NCBI RefSeq assembly: GCF_011927725.1 | Contig: NZ_JAATJC010000001.1 | Location: 689,001-753,000 of the forward strand | Source: Sphingomonas kaistensis | GTDB taxonomy: Bacteria > Pseudomonadota > Alphaproteobacteria > Sphingomonadales > Sphingomonadaceae | DNA: 64,000 nucleotides | Direction of reading: 5' to 3' | Part shown: in pieces, positions 44,029-53,877 of the stretch | How positions within the stretch are numbered: position 1 is the stretch's first letter | Layout of the letters: each line of letters opens with the position of its first letter | Program-made: the position numbers and the translations under genes | Notes under the pieces: generated by a model | Databases searched by the model: none | The model's input: the letters and a program-made list of their open reading frames with translations, nothing else | What the model was told of the DNA's origin: nothing

Positions 44029-44943
44029 TTATCTTCGCGGTTTGGGCGCCTTGTCCTGCCCGGTGATCTCCTTGCGGATGATCGACTGCATCTCGTCCTT
44101 CTGGGCGTTGGCGTAGCTGCGGTCGTCGCTGCGGTAGAGCGCCTTCAGGAAAGCGACGTCCCATTGCGTCACGCTTTCCGGAAGCTCGCTCCCGACCGGG
44201 GCCGCCAGTGCCGCGAGGATCGAGGGCGGGGCAGCGGGGCCAAGCCGCGCCGGGTCGGCCCGGGCGAACAGGCGCATCGCGGCATAATCGGCAAGCTGCA
44301 GCGTCGTCAGGCCTTCGAGGGTCCTGGGCTCGACGATCAGCGCCGAGGCGGCATAGGTCCGGGTGGCGCTCGGCCTGATCCGGTTGGAGGTGAAGATCTC
44401 CGACTGGTAATAGCCGCCGTCGCCATCGCCCGCGTCGACCTTGACGCCGATCTCCTGGCGGTTGGCGTCGAGCAGGCGTTCGGCGTGCAACACGGTGGCA
44501 AGGTCGGTGCTTCGGCCGGGATCGGGCCGTCCGTCGGGACCGCTCTTCCAGCTTCCCCGCACCTTGGCGGCAAGCGCGGCACGGTCGGTGGTGACGACCA
44601 GCCAGACGTTGGGCTTGCAACCGGCCTTGGCCAGGGGCACGCCGACCGCTTCGCCGATCCGCCGCAGGCGAGCGACGACCGCAGCGCTTTGCGCCGGCAC
44701 CAGGCCGAGGACACCTGGGCAGGCCTCGGTCGAGAAGCGGGCGAGCTGGCCCGAGAAGCGGCTTGGCGCGAGCGCGTCGATAAAGCCCTTGATCTCCGCT
44801 TCCCGCTCGCGCTTGCCGCGGACGATGATGTCGGCATCGCCGGCGGACGGGGTGGTCGATGGCGGCGGCGGCGCGACATTGGCGCTTCCGATTCCCGACA
44901 GCGCCAGCAAGACGGCGCAGGCAAGCCTGTTCTTCACGCACAT
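44029..44943 (-). CDS. Exported conserved protein of unknown function
   Basis: ATG 44943 begins MCVKNRLACAVLLALSGIGS, a signal peptide; a longer in-frame leader is unlikely. The mature 280 residues start with DADIIVRGKRE, then a domain with two conserved cysteines (STEACPGVLGL, AGCKPNVWLVV) and DRAALAAKVRGSW; a C-terminal segment contains YAAMRLFARADPARLG and ends with an Arg/Lys tail. I recall similar proteins in sphingomonads but no functional assignment. It stands apart, divergent from PilZ. Confidence 0.7.
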   Translation of the reverse strand: MCVKNRLACAVLLALSGIGSANVAPPPPSTTPSAGDADIIVRGKREREAEIKGFIDALAPSRFSGQLARFSTEACPGVLGLVPAQSAAVVARLRRIGEAVGVPLAKAGCKPNVWLVVTTDRAALAAKVRGSWKSGPDGRPDPGRSTDLATVLHAERLLDANRQEIGVKVDAGDGDGGYYQSEIFTSNRIRPSATRTYAASALIVEPRTLEGLTTLQLADYAAMRLFARADPARLGPAAPPSILAALAAPVGSELPESVTQWDVAFLKALYRSDDRSYANAQKDEMQSIIRKEITGQDKAPKPRR

Positions 44944-45145
44944 TCCCCGGAGGTCCGCCGACACCGCGCCCTCGTGTTTCGAATCGGCGCTAGCACAATG
45001 GGGGCGGAGCCGCGCCGGTGGCTCGACCAATGACGTGGCCCTTCTGCAAGCGGAAGCGCGACTATCGGTCCGAAGCGGATCGTTGGCTCGGTTCCTTTAC
45101 CTGTTGGAAGCAGGTCGCGGGTACAAACCGGGCAATGGAACAGCG

Positions 45146-45493
45146 ATGACCCCCGCCAGCCGCTCCGCAGCAGTGCCGGACGCCTTTGTCGACCAGCGGC
45201 AGCATCCGCGAGTCGCGGTGGCGCTGCCGGCGTTCCTGATGCTCGGCGGGCGGCGCTATCCGGTGCAGATCGTCGACCTGTCGGCAGGCGGTGCCAAGGT
45301 CGATTGCGGAACCGCGCTGGTGGTCGCGGGGGCGACGGTGACGCTCAACTGGGGCGGCGCGGGCGCGCAGGCGACGGTGCGCTGGCGCGAAGGGCGGCTG
45401 GCCGGACTCGCCTTTGCCGCTCAGCTCGACCCGCGCGACGTGGCGGACCTTGCCCGGCGGTCCGACGCGCTGGGCGCCCGGATGCGCGGCTAG
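45146..45493 (+). CDS. PilZ domain protein
   Basis: The 115-residue product from ATG 45146 reads MTPASRSAAVPDAF and then the PilZ pattern DQRQHPRVAVALPAFLMLGGRRYPVQIVDLSAGGAKVDCG: RxxxR-type QHPRV and D/NxSxxG as DLSAGG. PilZ domains bind cyclic di-GMP; the key RxxxR arrangement is only partly visible, so binding is likely but unproven. A single-domain cytoplasmic protein, not near motility genes. Confidence 0.85.
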   Translation: MTPASRSAAVPDAFVDQRQHPRVAVALPAFLMLGGRRYPVQIVDLSAGGAKVDCGTALVVAGATVTLNWGGAGAQATVRWREGRLAGLAFAAQLDPRDVADLARRSDALGARMRG

Positions 45494-45574
45494 CAACTCG
45501 GCCAGGCCGCGGCCGCGCCTTGTGCGGGCCCGGCGCCCTCCTACCTTGTCAGGACGCGACGAGGAGAAGCCAAG

Positions 45575-45898
45575 ATGAAGTGTCCTGTTGACGGAGCCAC
45601 GCTGCAGATGAGCGAGCGGTCCGGGATCGAGATCGACTATTGCCCCGAATGCCGCGGGGTGTGGCTGGACCGCGGCGAGCTCGACAAGATCATCACCAGG
45701 TCGGCCGAGGCCGATGCCCCTCCCGCAGCGCCGATCCCTCCGCAGGCCCCGCCTCCGCCGCAGGCACCGGCGCCGCCCCAGGGTGGCCCGTGGACGCAGC
45801 CTGGCTATCCGCCGCAGTATCAGCACGGCCATGACCCGCGTTACGGGCACAAGCCCTACAAGCGGAAGAAGAGCTTCCTGGAGCAGATCTTCGACTGA
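45575..45898 (+). CDS. zf-TFIIB (zinc ribbon) domain protein
   Basis: The 107-residue product starts with a TFIIB-like zinc finger: MKCPVDGATLQMSERSGIEI, then DYCPECRGVWLDRGELDKII, giving Cys3, a YCPEC knuckle and the GVWLDRGEL signature. A proline/alanine-rich middle and basic C-terminus (YGHKPYKRKKSFLEQIFD) follow. Widespread in proteobacteria, unknown role. GAGGAG precedes the start. Confidence 0.9.
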   Translation: MKCPVDGATLQMSERSGIEIDYCPECRGVWLDRGELDKIITRSAEADAPPAAPIPPQAPPPPQAPAPPQGGPWTQPGYPPQYQHGHDPRYGHKPYKRKKSFLEQIFD

Positions 45899-45907
45899 TC
45901 CGCGGAC

Positions 45908-46486
45908 ATGAGCGGGAACCAGGAACGAGGCGGCTTGCCGATCCTGCATTTCGCTGACGCCGGCGCGCTGGAGCGGTGGCTCGAGGCGCAGCCGGGCGAC
46001 CACCGGGGGATCTGGCTCAAGATCGCCAAGAAGGATCGCGGAGTCGGATCGGTGACGGTCAGCGAGGCGATCGACCTCGGCCTGTGCTTCGGGTGGATCG
46101 ACGGGCTGATCAACCGGCTGGACGAGGATTTCTATCTCGTCCGCTACACGCCGCGGCGACCCCGGTCGAAATGGTCGCTGGTGAACGTGGAGCGCGCCGA
46201 GGCGCTGCTGGCGGGCGGCAGGGTCAGGCCCGGCGGCCTAAAGCAGATCGAGGCGGCGAAAAGCGATGGGCGGTGGGACGCGGCCTATCCGCCGGCAAGC
46301 CGGATCGAAGTACCGGACGATCTCGCAGCCGCATTGGAGGATAACCCGGGAGCCAAGGCGGCGTTTGCGGCGCTGAAGGCCGCGGAGCGCTATTCGGTGC
46401 TGTACCGGCTGCATCAGGTGCGGGGCGCGGAGAAACGGGCGGCTGCGGTGGCAAAGGCAATCGCGGCCCTCACAGCAGGAGAATGA
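45908..46486 (+). CDS. YdeI/OmpD-associated family protein
   Basis: The 192-residue protein matches the YdeI (DUF1905-like / bacteriocin-protection) family: FADAGALERWLEAQPGDHRGIWLKIAKKDRGVGSVTVSEAIDLGLCFGWIDGL, then YLVRYTPRRPRSKWSLVNVERAEALL, and a C-terminal helical repeat. It is cytoplasmic, function unknown. Nine bases separate it from the zinc-finger gene upstream and three from the DUF427 gene downstream, so these form a small operon. Confidence 0.9.
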   Translation: MSGNQERGGLPILHFADAGALERWLEAQPGDHRGIWLKIAKKDRGVGSVTVSEAIDLGLCFGWIDGLINRLDEDFYLVRYTPRRPRSKWSLVNVERAEALLAGGRVRPGGLKQIEAAKSDGRWDAAYPPASRIEVPDDLAAALEDNPGAKAAFAALKAAERYSVLYRLHQVRGAEKRAAAVAKAIAALTAGE

Positions 46487-46489
46487 GAG

Positions 46490-46774
46490 ATGGCGGAAGC
46501 CTGGTGGAATGACACGCTGATCGCACGCAGTGACGACATCGTCACAGTGGAGGGCAATGCCTATTTCCCGCTGGAGGCGGTGACGCCCGGGGTGCTGGAG
46601 GCCAGCGCCACCACCAGCTTCTGCCCGTGGAAGGGCACGGCGTCCTATCATTCGCTGCGGGCCAATGGGGCCGAGAACCGCGATGCCTGCTGGTATTATC
46701 CCGAGCCCAAGGAGGCGGCGAAGGAGATCAAGGGGCGGGTGGCGTTCTGGAAGGGCGTGCAGGTCAGGAACTGA
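46490..46774 (+). CDS. DUF427 family protein
   Basis: The 94-residue product is a single DUF427 domain: AEAWWNDTLIARSDDIVTVEGNAYFPLEAV, TTSFCPWKGTASYHSL, and ENRDACWYYPEPKEAAKEIKGRVAFWKGV. The CPWKG and WYYPEP segments are diagnostic. It is a small beta-rich cytoplasmic protein of unknown function, common in soil bacteria. GAGAG precedes the start. Confidence 0.93.
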   Translation: MAEAWWNDTLIARSDDIVTVEGNAYFPLEAVTPGVLEASATTSFCPWKGTASYHSLRANGAENRDACWYYPEPKEAAKEIKGRVAFWKGVQVRN

Positions 46775-46794
46775 CCGGCATCGCCGGGAGGGCA

Positions 46795-46822
46795 GGCCCC
46801 CGCCGCCGGAGCGACGGGGGCC
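46795..46822. terminator. GC-rich hairpin between convergent genes
   Basis: GGCCCCCG at 46795-46802 pairs with CGGGGGCC at 46815-46822 across a 12-base loop that can also pair partly. It lies between the DUF427 gene and the convergent 46833 gene and could serve both; no U-run is seen. Confidence 0.5.
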
Positions 46823-46832
46823 CCACACCCGC

Positions 46833-47240
46833 TTAGCGGACCTGGATCCGGACCAGCGGACGGTTGGCGCGCAGGGCCACCGGCTCATAGCGCAGGCGGA
46901 CCGCGGTCACGTCCCGGCGGTTACCGCGAAGGTCGACCGCACGGGTACATGTGCCGGCGTTGAGCACGGCGCGGGTGTTGACGTCCTGGCGACCGCCGTT
47001 GGCGAAGCGGATGTCGAAATCACGCAGGCGCAGCGGGGCGTTCAGGGCGCAGACCCGGATCTCGCGCTGGCGGGTCACGCCGGGCAGCGCCACGGTGTCG
47101 CTGTCGCGGCCGTCGACGCGGGTGGTGCCGATGGTCCTCCAGTTACCCTCGTTCCAGCGCCACTGCTGGGCAGCGGCGGGCGATGCCGCGGCAAGCCCGG
47201 TGGCAAGGGTGGCGGCGGCAAGGATCAGGCGCTTGTTCAT
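46833..47240 (-). CDS. Exported protein of unknown function
   Basis: From ATG 47240 the 135-residue protein has a signal peptide (MNKRLILAAATLATGLAAAS, ending AAAQQ). The mature part is WRWNEGNWRTIGTTRVDGRDSDTVALPG, then REIRVCALNAPLRLRDFDIRFANGG with a second cysteine in NAGTCTRAVDLRGNRRDV, forming a probable disulphide beta domain. It resembles small DUF-type proteins with the ALxG-x-R pattern but I cannot name the family. Confidence 0.75.
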   Translation of the reverse strand: MNKRLILAAATLATGLAAASPAAAQQWRWNEGNWRTIGTTRVDGRDSDTVALPGVTRQREIRVCALNAPLRLRDFDIRFANGGRQDVNTRAVLNAGTCTRAVDLRGNRRDVTAVRLRYEPVALRANRPLVRIQVR

Positions 47241-47377
47241 GGGAATTCTCCTCACTTGATGGGGGACACCCTGCACCACCCGGCAAGCACCCAGGCTGAA
47301 CCATCGGTTGTGCGAACGTCAGTATCGCCCGGTGTGGGCCGCCTTGAGGGCAAAAGGGGTGGACAGCCGGGGCGGCG

Positions 47378-47899
47378 ATGGCTTCAACCGCGGTCATGGC
47401 CCAGCCGTCGTTCCGGACCCGTCTTCGCGCTTTTCAGGCGATCCATGGCGGGGCGCCCGATCCCGGCTTCATCGCCGACCTCGAATATCTCGAGAACCGC
47501 GACCTCGACCTGTCGGTGCGCAAGGGCGCAATGCTGGCGTTCAATGCCCTGCTGATCACCGTCGGCACCCACCCGGTGTCGGCCTCGCCCGGCGCACCGT
47601 TGAGCGTGGACGCGGCCAGCCAGCCCATGCTGACCATCGCCAGCCTGATCGCGGTCGCGCCGTTCGTCTTGTCGAGCGCCTATCTGCTGCGCGGACTGCT
47701 GGTCGGCGAGGAATTCGACACCGAGGGGATTGAGGAATGCGCGCCCGACACGCTTCGGACGCGGCTGATGGCTGCGTTCGTCCGCTCGATCGACGTCCAG
47801 ACCGGACTGCTGCGCCGCGCGGTCGGGGCAACGGTTGCCGGCGGGGTGCTGACCGTGGCGGTGTGGGCGTGGATCCTGGCCGCCAAGATCATCGGCTAG
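47378..47899 (+). CDS. Two- or three-helix inner-membrane protein
   Basis: The 173-residue product starts at 47378 (or at a second methionine, 47396). It has an N-terminal segment RLRAFQAIHGGAPDPGFIADLEYLENRDLDLSVRKGAML, helices at about 50-66 and 85-108 (ASLIAVAPFVLSSAYLLRGLLVG), and a closing helix (TVAGGVLTVAVWAWILAAKIIG). Its outline, a short amphipathic lead followed by membrane hairpins, is vaguely like Pycsar-type effectors, but no cyclase is nearby. Function unknown. Confidence 0.65.
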   Translation: MASTAVMAQPSFRTRLRAFQAIHGGAPDPGFIADLEYLENRDLDLSVRKGAMLAFNALLITVGTHPVSASPGAPLSVDAASQPMLTIASLIAVAPFVLSSAYLLRGLLVGEEFDTEGIEECAPDTLRTRLMAAFVRSIDVQTGLLRRAVGATVAGGVLTVAVWAWILAAKIIG

Positions 47900-47927
47900 A
47901 CCCCGCGCCGCGCGTGAAGGCCCCGCG

Positions 47928-48566
47928 TCAGGCGGGGAGGGCGGCGGCGGCACCGACCGGGCCGACCGGCGCTTCCTCCTCGCGCGAGTAGGTGCCGACC
48001 AGCACCCCGGCGGCGAGGATGCGGTCCCGGACCAAGTCGACGAATTCGCCGCGGCCGGGGCTGGCGTCGTCCGAAGCGCCGCCGTCAGCGCCCTCCGCGC
48101 GGCCGAGCGCGAGCAACTGGAACACATAGTCGTGGGCGCCGTGGCCGGTCGGCGGGTCGGGCGGCAGCCAGCCTTGCGCGAAATAGGAGTTCATGCCGAC
48201 ATCCTTGCCGTCCGCGCCGTCGCCGTCGGCCACGATCGCCCCTTCGGCGAGGCCGTCCAGCGCCGGGTCGATCGCGACCACGATGGCATGGACCAGCGGT
48301 CGCGGCGCCGGGGCGTCGGGATCCTCGACGATCAGGGCAAGGCAATCGGTCCCCTCGGGAAGCCCGCGCCAGACCAGCGGCGGCGACACCCCCTCGCCAT
48401 CGGCGGTGAAGCGCGGCGGCAACCGCCCGCCGGGGGCAAACGCCGGGCTGTGCAGGTCGATCATCGCCGCCCCGCCGAGGTCGAGCCGCGACAGGGTCAG
48501 CTTGTCATGCCCGGCGCGAATGCCGGACAGCGCGGCACCGAGCCAGTGGGGGATGTTTTCGAGCAT
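47928..48566 (-). CDS. YbhB/YbcL-type phosphatidylethanolamine-binding protein
   Basis: The 212-residue protein matches the PEBP/Raf-kinase-inhibitor family: HSPAFAPGGRLPPRFTADGEGVSPPLVWRGLPEGTDCLALIVEDPDAP, then PLVHAIVVAIDP and TGHGAHDYVFQLLAL. Residues DPDAP and GHGxHDYVF form the anion-binding site. The first 35 residues are a predicted amphipathic lead without a signal. Cytoplasmic, no clear substrate. It is divergent from the TPR-like gene, with 112 bases between starts. Confidence 0.9.
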   Translation of the reverse strand: MLENIPHWLGAALSGIRAGHDKLTLSRLDLGGAAMIDLHSPAFAPGGRLPPRFTADGEGVSPPLVWRGLPEGTDCLALIVEDPDAPAPRPLVHAIVVAIDPALDGLAEGAIVADGDGADGKDVGMNSYFAQGWLPPDPPTGHGAHDYVFQLLALGRAEGADGGASDDASPGRGEFVDLVRDRILAAGVLVGTYSREEEAPVGPVGAAAALPA

Positions 48567-48678
48567 GGGGTGGGGAACGCGCGGGGAGCGGGTGTGGATG
48601 CGATCCTGTGAAACAGCCTTCGTGCGCCATTGCCGGACGGTCTCAAGCCCGGCAGATTGCAGCAGGAGGGGTGTTGGT

Positions 48679-50202
48679 ATGCGTCGTCTGTTCTTGCTTC
48701 TGGCTGCAGCAACCTGGTCGGCGGGGTCGCTGGCCGCGCCCTATCCCCGGCCGTCAGAGATCAGCGAGGCGGAACGACCAACGGTCACCGCGGCGATGGT
48801 TCTACTGACACAGACACGTGGGAACCCGCCGATCTCGGAACTGGATCGCTTTCTCACCGAGCTTCCGGGGCCGACCAAGGGGCGGGGGATGGTCCAGATG
48901 ATGCGCGGCGGGGTGCTGGCCGCGCTCAAGCGGGATGGCGAAGCGCAGCTTGCCCTTCAGGAGAGCATCCGCTTGCTTCCGGAGCACAGCGGACCGCTGT
49001 TCGCTGCTGCCGACGTGATGACGTTCAGCCAGAACCCCGGTGCGGCCGCCGACTTCTTCATTCGCGCCAGCCGGATCGACCCCGAATTGGCAGCCCAGAG
49101 GACGAGCTACGATGTCTTCAATATCATCGGCCGAACGCGGGTTGCCGGGGACGAGCAACGCCGGGAATCCCTGATCAACCGCCTGATCGAGATCAATTGG
49201 GTAGGCGATACCCTCGACGGGCGGTCCGCGCTTGTCCGCGACGCCATCCTCCTGAAACTGCAGCGCAAGGATGTTTCCGGAGCGCGAGGCCTGGTGTCCG
49301 AGCTGCTCAGTCCGCGCGATCAATATACCCTGCTCGCCCAGAAGGCTGCAGAACCGATCTGGAGCGACATCGAGGCGTGGAGCGGGCCGAAACTGGAAAA
49401 GCAGTGGCCGGTCTATCTGCGCGAAGCCAAGCGCCGCTTCGAGGCAAGCAGCGATCCCCAGGATGCCGGAGACTATCTCGAAGCGCTGGTCGCGGCGCGA
49501 AAGGACCGGGACGCGGTCGCCGAGATGTTTCCGGTCTTCACCGCCGACGAGCTTGGCATCAAGGATCATGCACTGTTGTTCAAGGCGGCCGTGCTTGCAG
49601 GCGCGCTTGCCAGGCGGGGCCAGTTCGAGGAGCAGGATGCGCTGTACGAACGGCTCGGCAAGGTCTGGCCGCTTGGATCGACCACCAATGCGCTGAACCT
49701 CACGGCCAATCATGCCCGCTGGTTGCTGGTCCGGGGCCTGCACTCCCGCAGCCTGGCCATGATCGAAGCCACCATCGTCGCAGCGAAGAAAGCTGGCGAT
49801 GAGGTCAATGGCGACGCGCTTGCGGGCATGTACCAGACCAGCGCCTGCGTGCTTGCGAAGAGCGGCAGGACCGACGAGGCCGAGATGGCTGCGGCGCTTG
49901 GTGCACTGTCGGCATCGGTCGCTCCCGCCGGGGTCGCGAAGATGTACCAGTGCCTCGGCCAGCACGCGAAGGCGAAGGCCGTGCTGCTCAAGGCGCTGGG
50001 CGCCGACGCCAGCAGGCCGGCGACGATCCTTGCGCTTCAGCCAACCAACCTCCCGCCAGCCCCGACGCCCTTCGCCGAAGCCGAGCAGAAGGATTGGGAC
50101 CGGTTGCGCGGCGATCGGGACATTGTCGCGGCCGTTAGACGCGAAGGTCGCGTGCTGGGCTTTGCGATGGGCGAGGGCGCTCCGGCGGTACTGCCCGACT
50201 GA
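48679..50202 (+). CDS. Exported alpha-helical repeat (TPR-like) protein
   Basis: ATG 48679 follows AGGAGGG. The 507-residue protein starts with a signal peptide (MRRLFLLLAAATWSAGSLAA). The rest is helical and shows degenerate tetratricopeptide pairs such as GVLAALKRDGEAQLALQESI, AADVMTFSQNPGAAADFFIRA and YLEALVAARKDRDAVAEMF, plus ARRGQFEEQDALYERLGKV. No enzymatic motif. TPR-like exported proteins commonly scaffold protein complexes; here the partners are unknown. Confidence 0.8.
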   Translation: MRRLFLLLAAATWSAGSLAAPYPRPSEISEAERPTVTAAMVLLTQTRGNPPISELDRFLTELPGPTKGRGMVQMMRGGVLAALKRDGEAQLALQESIRLLPEHSGPLFAAADVMTFSQNPGAAADFFIRASRIDPELAAQRTSYDVFNIIGRTRVAGDEQRRESLINRLIEINWVGDTLDGRSALVRDAILLKLQRKDVSGARGLVSELLSPRDQYTLLAQKAAEPIWSDIEAWSGPKLEKQWPVYLREAKRRFEASSDPQDAGDYLEALVAARKDRDAVAEMFPVFTADELGIKDHALLFKAAVLAGALARRGQFEEQDALYERLGKVWPLGSTTNALNLTANHARWLLVRGLHSRSLAMIEATIVAAKKAGDEVNGDALAGMYQTSACVLAKSGRTDEAEMAAALGALSASVAPAGVAKMYQCLGQHAKAKAVLLKALGADASRPATILALQPTNLPPAPTPFAEAEQKDWDRLRGDRDIVAAVRREGRVLGFAMGEGAPAVLPD

Positions 50203-50228
50203 ACATCAAGCGACCCACGTTCCAGTCG

Positions 50229-50441
50229 CTAGTTTTCCCTTCTCGCCAGCCAATCCGCCACCAGCGCATTGGCATGCCCATGCCCCATGCCATGCTCCGT
50301 CTTGAGCCAGGCGACATGCTCCATGTGCCGGGCCGGTGGGCGGGCGCTGAGCAGGGCTTTCCATTCGGCGATGGGACAGCCGTATCTGGCTTCGATCGCG
50401 GGGAAGTAGGAGGCGGGGCCTTTCACCTTGTCGTCTGCCAT
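50229..50441 (-). CDS. DUF4287 family protein
   Basis: From ATG 50441 the 70-residue product reads MADDKVKGPASYFPAIEARYG, then PIAEWKALL and HMEHVAWLKTEHGMGHGHANALVADWL. The SYFPxIExxYG, W and HxxHVAWLKxxHGxGHGHANALV patterns are diagnostic of DUF4287. Cytoplasmic and small, unknown function. Four bases separate it from the upstream 168-residue gene, so the two and thiC may form one transcript. Confidence 0.9.
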   Translation of the reverse strand: MADDKVKGPASYFPAIEARYGCPIAEWKALLSARPPARHMEHVAWLKTEHGMGHGHANALVADWLARREN

Positions 50442-50445
50442 GCGC

Positions 50446-50951
50446 TTACCTCGTGGGTGGGGTGATGCCCTCTCCGGCGGCGCGGACCAGGTGGAGGGTC
50501 GTGGGCTCGGCGCTGCCTTTCGCGCGGTAGGTTTCGCTGCGGACCGGGCGGGCAGGGTCGGTGAGGTCGAAGGCGAGGTCGTGGAGGTGGCTTTCGCCAT
50601 CGCCGAGATCGGTGGCGTCGCGGTAGCGGAAGCTAAGCTTCGTGCCGCTGGCCGCGAGGGTCAGGCGGGGCTGGTTGCCCTGGGGGCAATAATGGGTCGC
50701 GAGCAGGGTCGCACCATCGCGGTGGTAGAGGGTGAGGCTATGCGGCTGTGTCCGGCGGCGCCATTCCTCGACCAGCACGGTGCCGCCTGCAGTCAGGCTG
50801 AAACCAATGCGCAGCGGCGAGGCGGGATTGTCCGCGTTACGCCACTCCCCGACCAGCGCCGTCATCCGGGTGAAAGCCGCCGCCGCCTCTCCCTCGCCCT
50901 GCTTCCCCGCGGGAGCAGCCACGGCGAGGGCCAGGGCGAGGGCGGCGATCA

Positions 50952-50952
<1 letters not shown>
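50446..50952 (-). CDS. Exported protein of unknown function after thiC
   Basis: The 168-residue product starts MIAALALALAVAAPAG, a short signal peptide, followed by a lipocalin-like beta pattern: TALVGEWRNADNPASPLRIGFSLTAGGTVLVEEW and LTLYHRDGATLLATHYCPQGNQPRLTL. GEWR and TLYHRDG-x-HYC are recurrent in small exported DUF proteins. Its ATG overlaps the thiC stop (ATGA), so it is made with ThiC, although no link to thiamine is evident. Confidence 0.75.
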
Positions 50953-52814
<1,862 letters not shown>

Positions 52815-52817
52815 CTA

Positions 52818-52912
52818 AGTTCCTCTTCCTCCGCCGGGGTCAGCCGGATCAGGTTCTCGGGTCGAGCGGGGCCAGCCGCTCCTCTCAGCTCAGGCGAGCT
52901 CCCCGGGGACGC
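52818..52912 (-). promoter_or_regulatory. TPP riboswitch (THI element) of thiC
   Basis: On the minus strand the leader carries the conserved blocks GGGGAGCTCG, GCTGAGAGGAGC, AACCTGATCCGG and GGCGGAGGAA, which define the thiamine pyrophosphate aptamer. It ends about seven bases before the thiC ATG. No separate terminator hairpin is seen after the aptamer, so control is probably translational through the GAGGAAGAGGAA ribosome site. Confidence 0.95.
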
Positions 52913-52974
52913 GGCCGTCTTAGAAGCGGGCGCGGCATTGCGCCAGCCGAGTCTGCGCGGCATCAGGCAAGGCG

Positions 52975-53877
52975 ATGAGCCTCAGCCATCTCGATCGCCT
53001 GGAAGCGGAGAGCATCCACATCCTGCGGGAAGTGGCGGCGACCGCGCGGCGGCCGGTGTTCCTTTATTCGATCGGCAAGGACAGCAGCGTCATGCTGCAC
53101 CTGGCGCTCAAGGCCTTTCACCCCGCGCCGCCGCCCTTTCCCTTCCTGCACATCGCCAGCGGGTGGGATTTCAGGGAGATGCTGGCGCATCGCGACGCCA
53201 TGGCGTCACGCTATGGCCTCAAGCTGATCGTCTGGCACAATGAGGAAGCGGCCGCGGCGGGGATCGACCCGTTCACGACCCCGACCCCGACCTACACGCG
53301 GCTGATGCTGACCGAGGCGTTGCGGGCGGCACTTGCGGCGGGTGCTTACGACGCCGCGTTCGGGGGCGGGCGGCGCGACGAGGAAAAGGCGCGGGCCAAG
53401 GAGCGGGTGTTCAGCTTCCGCGGGCCCGGTGGCGGCTGGGACCCCAAGCTGCAGCGCCCCGAACTGTGGAACCTGTACAATGCGCGGGTCCATGCCGGCG
53501 AGAGCATCCGCGTCTTCCCGCTCAGCAATTGGACCGAGCGCGACATCTGGGACTACATCGCCCGCGAAGAGGTGCCGATCGTGCCACTGTATCTGGCGGC
53601 GGAGCGGCCGACGGTGATGCGCGACGGCACCTTGCTGATGGTCGACGATGCGGATCGCTTTCCCGGCATCGAGCGCGAAGAGGTCGTCACCCGCCGCATC
53701 CGCTTCCGCACCATGGGCTGCTGGCCGCTGACCGGGGCGATGGAGAGCGAAGCCGATACGCTCGACAAGGTGCGGGCCGAGATGGCGGCGCTCAGGACCA
53801 GCGAGCGGCAGGGCCGGGTGATCGACCGCGACGAAAGCGCGTCGATGGAAGTGAAGAAGCGCGAGGGTTATTTCTGA
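52975..53877 (+). CDS. cysD: Sulfate adenylyltransferase subunit 2 (CysD)
   Basis: CysD forms APS from sulfate and ATP with CysN. The 300-residue protein has the PP-loop [26 protein letters not shown] (SGGKDS-type SIGKDS), [34 protein letters not shown] and a conserved C-terminal segment [16 protein letters not shown]. The usual HVDTTWKF block reads HIASGWDF here. It is coupled to cysNC (TGATG), the standard gene order for sulfate activation. It is divergent from thiC with the riboswitch between. Confidence 0.96.
   Translation: MSLSHLDRLEAESIHILREVAATARRPVFLYSIGKDSSVMLHLALKAFHPAPPPFPFLHIASGWDFREMLAHRDAMASRYGLKLIVWHNEEAAAAGIDPFTTPTPTYTRLMLTEALRAALAAGAYDAAFGGGRRDEEKARAKERVFSFRGPGGGWDPKLQRPELWNLYNARVHAGESIRVFPLSNWTERDIWDYIAREEVPIVPLYLAAERPTVMRDGTLLMVDDADRFPGIEREEVVTRRIRFRTMGCWPLTGAMESEADTLDKVRAEMAALRTSERQGRVIDRDESASMEVKKREGYF

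Noticed and set aside
47378..47899. Pycsar-type anti-phage effector
   Set aside because: Resemblance is limited to overall helix layout and no nucleotide cyclase gene is nearby.
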